Positions 35,739-44,170 of a stretch of 64,000 nt of DNA are shown piece by piece. The stretch comes from Flavobacterium sp. NRK F7 (GTDB lineage: Bacteria > Bacteroidota > Bacteroidia > Flavobacteriales > Flavobacteriaceae). Below the pieces are notes generated by a model. It was not told where the DNA came from, ran no database searches, and saw only the letters and a program-made list of their open reading frames with translations. Position numbers and translations under genes: made by a program. The stretch spans positions 124,001-188,000 of the forward strand of contig NZ_JAMXLB010000001.1 in the NCBI RefSeq assembly GCF_024054195.1, given 5' to 3'. Within the stretch, counting starts at the first letter, position 1, and the number at the start of each line of letters is the position of its first letter.

Positions 35739-36521
35739 ATGTCACATTACAGTACAGAAGTAACTTCTTCCAAAATTAAATCCGACAATCCTGTTCATCA
35801 GAGGTTACTTTTTGGGTACTATTCTGCAAAAGAATACATTCATGGCAATGTACTAGAAATTGGCTGTGGTATTGGTAGAGGTTTAGAAATTGTTGTAAAA
35901 AAAGGGACTACTTACACTGGAATTGACAAAAACAAAAAGCTAATTGAAGAGCAAATCCAAAACTTCCCAGAAAATTCTTTCATTCACGGAACTGTTCCAC
36001 CTTTATTAGAAATTGAAAATGAACGCTTTGATACTGTAATAAGTTTCCACGTGATTGAACATATTGAAAAAGATGATTTGTTTCTTGAAGAAATATACCG
36101 TGTTTTAAAACCTAATGGAACATTAATTCTTTCTACTCCCAATAAAAATAAAACCATTACAAAAAACCCTTGGCACATTAGAGAGTATACAGATCTAGAA
36201 TTGTTACAATTATTTTCTTCAACACAATTTAAACTTATTTCAAAAAAAGGTATTTCAGGAAATGAAAAAGTGAATCATTATTTTCAAATGAACACAAAGA
36301 CTACTCAAAAAATAATTAAATTGGATTTTTTAAATCTTCGAAACCATCTTCCTTCTTCCCTATTTAAAATAGTGTATGAATTTTTCAATCGGATTAATCG
36401 CTTCCTTTTAATGAAAAAAAATCCTGAAATTTGTTTATCAATAAGTAACACCGATTTCATTTTAACAGACGACACTAAAGATTGTTTGGATTTGTTTTTT
36501 ATTTTTAAGAAAAAAAGATAA
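35739..36521 (+). CDS. Class I SAM-dependent methyltransferase
   Basis: The 260-residue cytoplasmic protein has the SAM-binding motif NVLEIGCGIGRGLEIV, then YTGIDKNKKLI, FDTVISFHVIEHIEKDD and the post-motif EIYRVLKPNGTLILSTPN, placing it in the methyltransferase-11 group. The ATG at 35739 is chosen; a TTG one codon earlier is unlikely. The C-terminal third is Asn/Phe/Ile-rich without a clear relation. It follows thyA by 14 bases and may be cotranscribed. The substrate is unknown. Confidence 0.85.
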   Translation: MSHYSTEVTSSKIKSDNPVHQRLLFGYYSAKEYIHGNVLEIGCGIGRGLEIVVKKGTTYTGIDKNKKLIEEQIQNFPENSFIHGTVPPLLEIENERFDTVISFHVIEHIEKDDLFLEEIYRVLKPNGTLILSTPNKNKTITKNPWHIREYTDLELLQLFSSTQFKLISKKGISGNEKVNHYFQMNTKTTQKIIKLDFLNLRNHLPSSLFKIVYEFFNRINRFLLMKKNPEICLSISNTDFILTDDTKDCLDLFFIFKKKR

Positions 36522-36613
36522 ATCATTAAAACGTTATTATTTTCTTAAAACAAAACACTTTTTTTATTCCTTTTTATCAATTTAGTAATTTAGCAAAAAC
36601 TATACTTAAACGA

Positions 36614-39058
36614 ATGAAAAAAATTACCTTACTTTTTTTAGCACTTTTCGCATTTCATAGCAGTACTGCACAATTTTGGAAAAAGAAACAAAAACCAAAA
36701 ACAGAAATAACTGCAGCAACCGAAAAGAAAAAAACAGGAAAAATAAAGGATTATAATAGTGTGATTACTAAAGACGCTAAGACTACTTCTGGTTTATTTA
36801 AAATACACAAAGTAACCGATACATATTATTTTGAAGTTCCTAACCAACTCTTAAATAAAGACATGCTTTTGGTGAGCAAATTTGCAAAGGTTCCTGAAGG
36901 TCTTGGAGGAGGTTATGTAAATGCTGGTATTGAAACGAATACACAAATGATTTTTTGGGATCGATTTGAAGACAAATTACTCATTAAAGTAAAATCTGCA
37001 AATAGTATTGCCAATGATAGTTTACCAATCAACATTTCTGTTAAAGCAAATAATAATGATATCACTTTATTTACATTTGATATAAGTGCATTTTCTAAAG
37101 ACTCCACCGCAACTGTAATTGATGTGACCAAATTTTTTTCAACAGATGTAAAAGCGATTAGTGGTTTGTCTCCTAGAATAAGAGAAGCTTATAAAGTTAA
37201 AAATTTAGACGAAAGCAGAAGTTTTATTACTTATATGAAAGCTTTTCCTTTAAATATAGAAATTTTACAGGATTTTACTTATAATGCTTCAAAGCCTTCT
37301 ATTTTAGAAAATACGGAATCCATTAGCGTTCAAATGAGTCAATCGCTGATATTATTACCTGATAACCCTATGCGTCCACGTTATTTTGATTCTCGTGTAG
37401 GTTGGTTTACCTTGAATAAATACGATTATAGTAGTACAGAATTAAAAGCGGACAAAAAAACGTATATCAGAAGATGGCGATTGGAGCCCAAAGATCCTGA
37501 AGCTTATGCAAGAGGAGAATTAGTTGAACCTATCAAACCCATCATCTATTACTTAGATCCCGCAACACCTGAAAACCTTAGACCCTACATAAAAAAAGGA
37601 GTTGAGGAATGGCAAAAAGCCTTTGAAGTAGCTGGATTTAAAAATGCCATTTTAGCGAAAGACCCACCTACAAAAGAAGAAGATCCAGATTTTAATCCAG
37701 AAGACATTCGCTATTCTGTAATTCGTTATGTAGCGAGTACCACAAGAAATGCCATTGGACCTAGTATTTCAGATCCTAGAACTGGTGAGATTATTGAAAG
37801 TGATATTATTTGGTATCATAATCATCTCCGTTCATATAGAAATAGATATCTTCTTGAAACAGGAGCTGCTAATCCTTCCGCACGAACATTGCATACCAGT
37901 GATGAAGAAATGGGCGAAATGATGCAAATGGTTATCGCTCACGAAGTAGGACATGCGTTAGGTTTTCCTCATAATATGAGTGCAAGTTGTGCTTATAATG
38001 TAGATGATTACAGAAAACCAAATTTTACAAAACTAAATGGAATTTCTGCAAGTATAATGGATTATGCAAGATTCAATTATATTGCGCAACCTGGAGACAC
38101 TAATGTTCGTTTCATAAGACAAATGGGACCCTATGATGCTTATGCTGTAAACTGGGGCTATAGAATTATTCCAAATGCAACCACACCAGAAGATGAAATT
38201 CCAGTTTTAGATCAATGGATTTTAGAAAAAGCAGGTAACCCTATGTATGAATTTGGAAAACAATCGAGCAGTTTTAATCCTTATTCGCAAACTGAAGACA
38301 TAAGTAATAATGCCATGAAAGCAAGTGATTATGGTATAAAAAACTTAAAAATTGTGGCCCAAAATCTTCCTGAATGGACAAGTAGTCAAACTAACAATTA
38401 TGAGGATTTAGAAGAATTATATGGAGAACTACTTAGTGTTTGGAGTCGTTATATTGGTCATGTTGTGACGTATGTAGGTGGAGTTGATGAAATCGAAAAA
38501 AAACCGAATCAGGAAGGAGCAATTTATACCGTTATTGCAAAAGACAAGCAAAAAGAGGCTGTAAGTTGGCTACTAAAAAATGCTTTTTCTGATCAAGATT
38601 GGTTGGTTAACCCAAAATTACTTAATAAATTTACTCCAGATGATTACGCTCAAAAACTTTTAAGCTATCAAAAAAGACATTTGAACAACTTATTGAGTTT
38701 AGAAAGAATGTCTCGTTTAATAGATGCGGCATATATAGATTCAGAAAATTTTACCCTTTTAGAATTACTTACTCAAACTAGAAACCATATTTGGTCAATA
38801 CATACTAAAGGAAATTCTATTTCAGAAAGAAATCTTCAAAAAGCTTACTTAAGTCATTTAATTACACTCTATGAAGATAAAGACACCACTACGAAATTTG
38901 AATTATCTGACATTAAATCATTAATTTATGGTCAACTTTTAGAATTAAAATCCTATTTAAAAACACTCTCAAACCAAATCACTCAAAAAGAAACTAAATA
39001 TCATGTTTTAGAAAGTTTGAATCGTATTGAAAAAACATTGGAAAACAAATCCAAATAA
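36614..39058 (+). CDS. Zinc-dependent metalloprotease (DUF5117/DUF4953 type)
   Basis: The 814-residue exported protein has a signal peptide (MKKITLLFLALFAFHSSTAQ). An N-terminal DUF5118/5117-like region (FEVPNQLLNKDMLLVSKFAKVPEGLG) is followed by the catalytic domain with the extended zinc motif H443-E444-x2-H447-x2-G450-x2-H453 in AHEVGHALGFPHNM. A Met-turn-like segment SIMDYARFNYIAQPGD follows. It is probably a periplasmic or surface protease. A Lys-rich stretch (KKKQKPKTE) follows the signal. No T9SS sorting domain is present at its C-terminus. The substrate is not known. Confidence 0.9.
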   Translation: MKKITLLFLALFAFHSSTAQFWKKKQKPKTEITAATEKKKTGKIKDYNSVITKDAKTTSGLFKIHKVTDTYYFEVPNQLLNKDMLLVSKFAKVPEGLGGGYVNAGIETNTQMIFWDRFEDKLLIKVKSANSIANDSLPINISVKANNNDITLFTFDISAFSKDSTATVIDVTKFFSTDVKAISGLSPRIREAYKVKNLDESRSFITYMKAFPLNIEILQDFTYNASKPSILENTESISVQMSQSLILLPDNPMRPRYFDSRVGWFTLNKYDYSSTELKADKKTYIRRWRLEPKDPEAYARGELVEPIKPIIYYLDPATPENLRPYIKKGVEEWQKAFEVAGFKNAILAKDPPTKEEDPDFNPEDIRYSVIRYVASTTRNAIGPSISDPRTGEIIESDIIWYHNHLRSYRNRYLLETGAANPSARTLHTSDEEMGEMMQMVIAHEVGHALGFPHNMSASCAYNVDDYRKPNFTKLNGISASIMDYARFNYIAQPGDTNVRFIRQMGPYDAYAVNWGYRIIPNATTPEDEIPVLDQWILEKAGNPMYEFGKQSSSFNPYSQTEDISNNAMKASDYGIKNLKIVAQNLPEWTSSQTNNYEDLEELYGELLSVWSRYIGHVVTYVGGVDEIEKKPNQEGAIYTVIAKDKQKEAVSWLLKNAFSDQDWLVNPKLLNKFTPDDYAQKLLSYQKRHLNNLLSLERMSRLIDAAYIDSENFTLLELLTQTRNHIWSIHTKGNSISERNLQKAYLSHLITLYEDKDTTTKFELSDIKSLIYGQLLELKSYLKTLSNQITQKETKYHVLESLNRIEKTLENKSK

Positions 39059-39261
39059 CACAACTGAAAATCAATGTCATAATTAAAAAAGCAGTATTTT
39101 TATAAAAAGAGAATCAATTTTTCTACAATTTGGCTTACTTTTTGTAAATAATGAAATAAGTACGACGGTTCAAATAGTTACTACTATGATTTACAGTAAT
39201 TTAATTTTTATTTATCGATTAAATTTATCTTATTTTTACTGCAATTCTAAAATAGATTTCC

Positions 39262-39269
39262 TATTTTTG
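39262..39269 (+). promoter_or_regulatory. -7 promoter element of the DUF547 gene
   Basis: TATTTTTG is a perfect Bacteroidota -7 box 42 bases before the ATG at 39312. Confidence 0.55.
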
Positions 39270-39311
39270 CAATCGTTTTTTTTAAATTATTAAAATTATT
39301 AAAAAAATCTT

Positions 39312-40007
39312 ATGAAGAAAATTTTACTATTATTATTAGTTGTTACCTTAAATGGATTTAGTCAAGTTATTGATTTTTCAGAATATGATGATTTTCTGAA
39401 AAAACATGTATCGAGCAAGGGAGTTGTTGATTACGACAAGGTTCTAAAAAACATGAATGAAATTAGAAATATAGCACAAAATTTCTCTAAAATTTCTCCT
39501 AATAAAAGTTGGTCAGAAGCTGAAGTTAAAACCTACTGGATTAATGTTTACAATGCTAATATTATTAAATTATTAGTAGAGAATTATCCTATTAAAAGTA
39601 TCAATTATATTAGAGATCCATTCAAAATGCAATTTATTGATTTTGATGGTGAAAAAATTTCATTAGATCATATTGAACATGAAATTTTACGTCCAATGAA
39701 CGATCCTAGAATTCATTTTGCACTATATTCAACAGCTATTTCTTCTCCACATTTAAGAAATACAGCCTATGCTTCAAATAGTATTGATTATGATCTTGAC
39801 GTAGCAACCAGCAATTATATTAATGACGCTACACAAAACACAATTGGGACAGCAACTTGCCAGTTATCAAAAATTTTTGAATGGTATTTCACAGATTTTA
39901 TTGGACCCATGAATATGGTAGGCTTTATCAATAAATATTCTGCAGTAAAAATAAACGACAACACTAAATTAGAGTTTAAAGAATACGATTGGAATTTATA
40001 CAAATAA
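39312..40007 (+). CDS. DUF547 domain protein, exported
   Basis: The 231-residue protein has a signal peptide (MKKILLLLLVVTLNGFSQ) and the DUF547 core: KTYWINVYNANIIKLLVENYPIKSI, DPFKMQFIDFDGEKISLDHIEHEILRP, and DPRIHFALYSTAISSPHLRNTAY. DUF547 proteins are widespread and of unknown function; the conserved Asn and His/Cys pattern has led to suggestions of a peptidase-like fold. In this copy the position that often reads HFALNCAS is HFALYSTAIS, lacking the cysteine. A strong terminator follows, so it is a single gene. Confidence 0.85.
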   Translation: MKKILLLLLVVTLNGFSQVIDFSEYDDFLKKHVSSKGVVDYDKVLKNMNEIRNIAQNFSKISPNKSWSEAEVKTYWINVYNANIIKLLVENYPIKSINYIRDPFKMQFIDFDGEKISLDHIEHEILRPMNDPRIHFALYSTAISSPHLRNTAYASNSIDYDLDVATSNYINDATQNTIGTATCQLSKIFEWYFTDFIGPMNMVGFINKYSAVKINDNTKLEFKEYDWNLYK

Positions 40008-40028
40008 ATCAAAAAAAGTAAGTATCTT

Positions 40029-40066
40029 AATGCCTGTTTGAAACAATCCTCAAACAGGCATTTTTG
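40029..40066 (+). terminator. Terminator of the DUF547 gene
   Basis: A perfect 13-bp stem, AATGCCTGTTTGA (40029-40041) with TCAAACAGGCATT (40050-40062), is followed by a T tract. A TTG codon at 40064 lies in this tract, which argues against using it as the start of the next gene. Confidence 0.9.
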
Positions 40067-40078
40067 ATTCAAAAATTC

Positions 40079-41440
40079 ATGAAAAAAATAATACAAGAAC
40101 AAAGACTTTTCTTCCATACCAATCAAACAAAATCCCTACCTTTTAGAATAAAGGCTTTAAAAAAATTAAAAAGTATCCTACAGGAAAACGAAACTCTTTT
40201 ATACGAAGCCATTTATATCGATTTTAAAAAATCAGCTTTTGACACTTATACTAATGAGTTGGGTCTACTGTATAAAGACATTGATGAAGCAATACCTCGT
40301 CTTAAGAAATGGTCAAGAATTAAAAAAGTGAGTACTAACTGGGTAAATTTCCCAGCCAAAAGTTACATTGTACCTGAACCCTTTGGAAACACTTTAATTA
40401 TTGGTGCTTGGAATTACCCATACCAACTTTCATTAGCTCCTGCTATTGCAGCCATAGCAGCTGGTAATACTATTATACTCAAACCAAGCGAACTGCCTAA
40501 AAATACCAGTCGGGCATTAGCTAGAATAATAAATGAAAATTTCAATCCCAATTTTTTCTATGTTATGGAAGGAGGCATAGAAGAAACTACTTTTTTATTG
40601 AATCAAAAATGGGATAAAATATTTTTTACTGGAAGTGTTACTGTTGGAAAAATTGTATATGAAGCAGCTGCTAAACACCTAACACCAGTAACTTTAGAAT
40701 TAGGAGGCAAAAGTCCAGCAATTGTTACTGCAGATTGTAATCTAAAAATGACCGTTAAGCGATTAATTTGGGCCAAGTTCTTAAACGCAGGTCAAACCTG
40801 TATTGCTCCAGATTATGTCTATGTCCACAAAGCAATAGAAGCCGAATTTTTAAAGGCGTGTCAAAAAGAAATTGAAGCTTCTCATTTCAGTTTTGAAAAT
40901 CAAAATTATGTTCAAATCATTAATGAAAAAAATCACAAACGCCTCACTGAACTGATTGATTCAAACAAAATTTTCTTTGGTGGAAACCATAACATTGAGA
41001 ATCGATACATACAACCTACTCTTTTAAACAATATAACAGAGGAAGATGCTATTATGAAAGAGGAAATATTTGGACCTATTTTGCCTGTTTTATCCTACAT
41101 GGATTTATCAGATATAATCCATAAGATCAAACAAAGACCAAAACCCTTATCTTGCTACGTTTTTACAAATGATCATCCTACCAAAAAGAAAATTTTAAAC
41201 GAACTTTCGTTTGGTAGTGGAAGTATAAATGAAGCCGTTATGCAAATTAGCAACAGTAAATTACCTTTTGGAGGTGTTGGTGAAAGTGGAATAGGCTCAT
41301 ATCATGGAGAACATGGTTTTAGAACATTTTCACACTATAAAAGTATTTTAGAAAAACCCAATTGGTTTGAATTGAATTTAAAATATTTCCCACATTCGTT
41401 GAAGAAACTAAAAATAATAAAATTCTTATTGAAATTATAA
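40079..41440 (+). CDS. Aldehyde dehydrogenase, NAD(P)-dependent (class 3 type)
   Basis: It oxidises aldehydes to acids. I start at the ATG at 40079 (MKKIIQEQRLFFHTNQTKSL), giving 453 residues, the short form typical of class 3 / AlkH-type enzymes. The catalytic cysteine is C241 in NAGQTCIAPDYV and the general base E207 in LELGGKSPAIV; the cofactor-site segment GNTIILKPSEL and the C-terminal LPFGGVGESGIGSYHGEHGF are present. The end has a hydrophobic and basic tail (LKYFPHSLKKLKIIKFLLKL) that may contact membrane, as in fatty aldehyde dehydrogenases. folA follows after 17 bases. Confidence 0.93.
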   Translation: MKKIIQEQRLFFHTNQTKSLPFRIKALKKLKSILQENETLLYEAIYIDFKKSAFDTYTNELGLLYKDIDEAIPRLKKWSRIKKVSTNWVNFPAKSYIVPEPFGNTLIIGAWNYPYQLSLAPAIAAIAAGNTIILKPSELPKNTSRALARIINENFNPNFFYVMEGGIEETTFLLNQKWDKIFFTGSVTVGKIVYEAAAKHLTPVTLELGGKSPAIVTADCNLKMTVKRLIWAKFLNAGQTCIAPDYVYVHKAIEAEFLKACQKEIEASHFSFENQNYVQIINEKNHKRLTELIDSNKIFFGGNHNIENRYIQPTLLNNITEEDAIMKEEIFGPILPVLSYMDLSDIIHKIKQRPKPLSCYVFTNDHPTKKKILNELSFGSGSINEAVMQISNSKLPFGGVGESGIGSYHGEHGFRTFSHYKSILEKPNWFELNLKYFPHSLKKLKIIKFLLKL

Positions 41441-41457
41441 ACTTAAACAAACATACT

Positions 41458-41949
41458 ATGTTAACCATAATTGCAGCAGCTGCAGAAAATAATGCATTAG
41501 GCAAAGACAATGATTTAGTTTGGCATTTACCAGACGATTTTAAAAGATTTAAATCATTAACAACGGGGCATTACATCATAATGGGTAGAAAGACTTTTGA
41601 AAGTTTCCCTAAGCCTTTACCGAATAGAACTCATATAATCATCACTAGACAAAAAAACTACACTGTCCCAGAAAACTGTATCGTAGTAAGTAGTTTGAAA
41701 GAAGCTATTGCTAAATGTCCAAAAGATGAAGAAAATTTCATTATTGGTGGTGGAGAAATTTACAAACAATCTATAAATGTAGTAGATAAAATTGAACTTA
41801 CTCGTGTACATACAACTATAGAAGCAGATACTTTTTTTCCAGAATTTGACCCTAAAGATTGGTCTTTAATTGCTGAAGAATTTCATCCTAAAGACGAAAA
41901 ACACCTTTATGATTTTACCTACCTTACTTACTGTAGAAATGAAAATTAA
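41458..41949 (+). CDS. folA: Dihydrofolate reductase
   Basis: It reduces dihydrofolate to tetrahydrofolate with NADPH. The 163-residue protein shows IAAAAENNALGKDNDLVWHLPDD at the substrate site, GRKTFESFPKPLPNR at the NADPH site, and IIGGGEIYKQSI near the second nucleotide contact. It lies 17 bases after the aldehyde dehydrogenase and 33 before the ubiE start codon, but a perfect -7 box in that short gap gives ubiE its own promoter. ThyA, the enzyme that creates its substrate, is 6 kb upstream on the same strand. Confidence 0.96.
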   Translation: MLTIIAAAAENNALGKDNDLVWHLPDDFKRFKSLTTGHYIIMGRKTFESFPKPLPNRTHIIITRQKNYTVPENCIVVSSLKEAIAKCPKDEENFIIGGGEIYKQSINVVDKIELTRVHTTIEADTFFPEFDPKDWSLIAEEFHPKDEKHLYDFTYLTYCRNEN

Positions 41950-41954
41950 ATTCG

Positions 41955-41962
41955 TATTTTTG
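41955..41962 (+). promoter_or_regulatory. -7 promoter element of ubiE-porT
   Basis: TATTTTTG is a perfect -7 box starting six bases past the folA stop codon and 21 bases before the ubiE ATG. Confidence 0.6.
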
Positions 41963-41982
41963 CACACCATATAATTAAAATC

Positions 41983-42714
41983 ATGTCAAAAAATATAACG
42001 CCATACAAAGATTCAGATTTAGGTAAAAAAGAGCAAGTTGCCCAAATGTTTGATGCCATTGCTACCAATTATGACGGTTTAAATAGGGTTATCTCTTTTG
42101 GAATTGATGTTTCTTGGCGCAAAAAAGTATTACAATTAGTGGCTAATACCAAACCGGAAACCATTTTAGACATCGCAACTGGAACGGGAGATTTAGCTAT
42201 CTTAATGACTAAAACGGATGCTAAAGAAATTATTGGTCTAGACATTTCAGCTGGAATGCTTGAAATTGGTAAACAAAAAATTAATGAAAAAAAATTAGAC
42301 CATAAAATCACTATGGTTTTAGGTGATAGTGAAAATATTCCTTATCCAGACAATTATTTTGATGCCATTACGGTAGCTTTTGGAGTACGAAATTTCGAAA
42401 ATCTAGAAAAAGGACTTGCAGAAATACTTCGCGTTTTAAAACCAAATGGGATTTTTGTTATTTTAGAAACCTCTGTCCCAACTCGATTCCCTTATAAACA
42501 AGGATACGCTTTTTACACTAAATTTATTCTACCACTCATTGGAAAATTATTTTCTAAAGACAAAGTGGCTTATAAATATTTATCTGATTCTGCTAATATT
42601 TTCCCTTTTGGAGAAGCTTTGAACAATATTTTAAGGAAAATTGGGTTTATAGATGTAAAGCATTTGCCTCAAACCTTTGGAGTTGCCACAATTTATCATG
42701 CATCTAAGAAATAG
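41983..42714 (+). CDS. ubiE: Demethylmenaquinone methyltransferase
   Basis: It carries out the last step in menaquinone synthesis, methylating demethylmenaquinone with SAM. The 243-residue protein has YDGLNRVISFGIDVSWRKKVL, the SAM motif ILDIATGTGDLAI, GLDISAGMLEIGKQKI, and FGVRNFENLEKGLAEILRVLKPNG, all UbiE/MenG hallmarks. Bacteroidota use menaquinone, so the MenG role is meant. One base separates its stop from the porT start, an arrangement I recall from other flavobacteria. Confidence 0.96.
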   Translation: MSKNITPYKDSDLGKKEQVAQMFDAIATNYDGLNRVISFGIDVSWRKKVLQLVANTKPETILDIATGTGDLAILMTKTDAKEIIGLDISAGMLEIGKQKINEKKLDHKITMVLGDSENIPYPDNYFDAITVAFGVRNFENLEKGLAEILRVLKPNGIFVILETSVPTRFPYKQGYAFYTKFILPLIGKLFSKDKVAYKYLSDSANIFPFGEALNNILRKIGFIDVKHLPQTFGVATIYHASKK

Positions 42715-42715
42715 T

Positions 42716-43411
42716 ATGAAAAAAAGTTTTATTTTATTGTTACTAACTACCACTATTAGCTTAGCTCAAGGTGGTTTACTTGGGAAAGACCCGATTATTA
42801 ATCTCGAAAATTTCGACAAACAGAAAGTACACTGGGGCTATTTCCTAGGTTTTAATAGTTTGGATTTTAAATTTGATTATTTACAACCCACAGAAGATGT
42901 ATCAATACAATCAACAATTGGTTTCAATGTAGGTTTAGTTGGAAACTTACGTATAATTGACCATGTAGATTTACGATTTGAGCCAGGACTTTATATTACA
43001 CAAAGAAATTTAACTTTTCCAGGTATAGACAACCCTGTTGATGCTCTGAGAGAAGTAAAATCAACTTATATTTATTTTCCTTTATTACTTAAATTTTCTG
43101 CAAAACGTGCTGGAAATATTAGACCCTATTTAGTAGGAGGACTCTCTACAGCATTAAATTTAGGAAGTAATTCACAAGCACCTGATGACAACTTCAATGA
43201 TCGATTTAGAATGAAAAAATGGTCTAATTTTTATGAAGTAGGTTTTGGTATAGACTTATATTTGGAATATTTCAAGTTTTCTCCATCCATTCGTGGTGTA
43301 TTTAGCATGAACGATGAATTAATTCGAGACAACACACCAGACAGTCCCTGGACTGGAAATGTTCAATCCATGAAAACAAGAGGTATCTTTATTAATTTCA
43401 CATTCCACTAA
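42716..43411 (+). CDS. porT: PorT/SprT family outer-membrane protein of the type IX secretion system
   Basis: The ATG at 42716 gives a signal peptide (MKKSFILLLLTTTISLAQ) and 231 residues; an earlier in-frame start lies within ubiE. The body matches the PorT small beta-barrel: KVHWGYFLGFNSLDFKF, RIIDHVDLRFEPGLYITQRNLTF, YIYFPLLLKFSAKR and a final strand RGIFINFTFH. PorT (SprT in F. johnsoniae) is required for T9SS secretion and gliding-related surface proteins. Its position right after ubiE supports the call. The T9SS-tagged amylase at 50510-53377 is a likely client of the system. Confidence 0.85.
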   Translation: MKKSFILLLLTTTISLAQGGLLGKDPIINLENFDKQKVHWGYFLGFNSLDFKFDYLQPTEDVSIQSTIGFNVGLVGNLRIIDHVDLRFEPGLYITQRNLTFPGIDNPVDALREVKSTYIYFPLLLKFSAKRAGNIRPYLVGGLSTALNLGSNSQAPDDNFNDRFRMKKWSNFYEVGFGIDLYLEYFKFSPSIRGVFSMNDELIRDNTPDSPWTGNVQSMKTRGIFINFTFH

Positions 43412-43412
43412 T

Positions 43413-44135
43413 TTACCTTTTAAATTCACTTAAAATAATAGCTGTAGCGGTTGCCACATTTAAACTTTCAGTTTGTTGTAAGTTACCAAACCTAGGAATG
43501 GCAATTTTTTGAGTAACCAAGGCTTCAATGGAAGGAGAAATTCCATTAGCTTCATTTCCCATTACAATAACGCCTTCTTTTAAAAGAGAGGCTTCATATA
43601 TGTTTTTACCATCCATAAAAGTACCATAAATTGGCACACGAATTCCGCTTAATTTTTTTTCTAAATTCGTATACAAAACATTTACTCTACTTAGAGATCC
43701 CATAGTGGCTTGCACAACTTTAGGATTATAAATATCTACTGTTTCTTCAGAACACCAAAGCGTTTCGATTCCAAACCAATCACAAAGTCGAATAATTGTT
43801 CCCAAATTCCCTGGATCTCTTACATCATCTAAAGCTAAAATTAACCCGTTAGGAGTTGTTCTTTTTTCTTTCGGAATTTTAAAAATTGCCAAACAAGAAT
43901 TAGGAGTAGTTAAGGCACTTATTTTTTTCAATTCACCAACCGTTATGGTATAAATTTTGTTAGTATCAACAGACAAAAACAAATCAGTTGTAGTGAATAA
44001 ACTGTGCAATTCATAGTTAGCATCTAGGAACTCTTGAATTACTTTTTTACCTTCGGCAAAAAATAATTGGTACTGCTTTCTATATTTTTTTTGTTGCAGA
44101 CTCGTTATAAGCTTAATTTGGTTTTTACTAAGCAT
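43413..44135 (-). CDS. TrmH/SpoU family RNA 2'-O-methyltransferase
   Basis: The 240-residue cytoplasmic protein has an N-terminal substrate-binding domain (QLFFAEGKKVIQEFLDANYEL) and a knotted SPOUT domain with ALDDVRDPGNLGTIIRLCDWFG, VMGNEANGISPSIEAL and IPRFGNLQQTESLNVATATAIILSEF. It methylates a ribose in rRNA or tRNA using SAM; the precise target cannot be read. It is convergent with porT (one base apart) and divergent from tamL, whose -7 box lies just beyond its start. Confidence 0.93.
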   Translation of the reverse strand: MLSKNQIKLITSLQQKKYRKQYQLFFAEGKKVIQEFLDANYELHSLFTTTDLFLSVDTNKIYTITVGELKKISALTTPNSCLAIFKIPKEKRTTPNGLILALDDVRDPGNLGTIIRLCDWFGIETLWCSEETVDIYNPKVVQATMGSLSRVNVLYTNLEKKLSGIRVPIYGTFMDGKNIYEASLLKEGVIVMGNEANGISPSIEALVTQKIAIPRFGNLQQTESLNVATATAIILSEFKR

Positions 44136-44143
44136 AAAAATTG

Positions 44144-44151
44144 TATTTTTG
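44144..44151 (+). promoter_or_regulatory. -7 promoter element of tamL
   Basis: TATTTTTG is a perfect -7 box 20 bases before the TTG start of tamL. A TTTG at 44117-44120 is a possible -33 element, within the divergent trmH-like coding start. Confidence 0.6.
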
Positions 44152-44170
44152 ACTAACTATATTAATCGAA

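Noticed and set aside
40064-40078. TTG start for the aldehyde dehydrogenase
   Set aside because: The codon falls in the T tract of the preceding terminator. The ATG at 40079 gives the family N-terminus.
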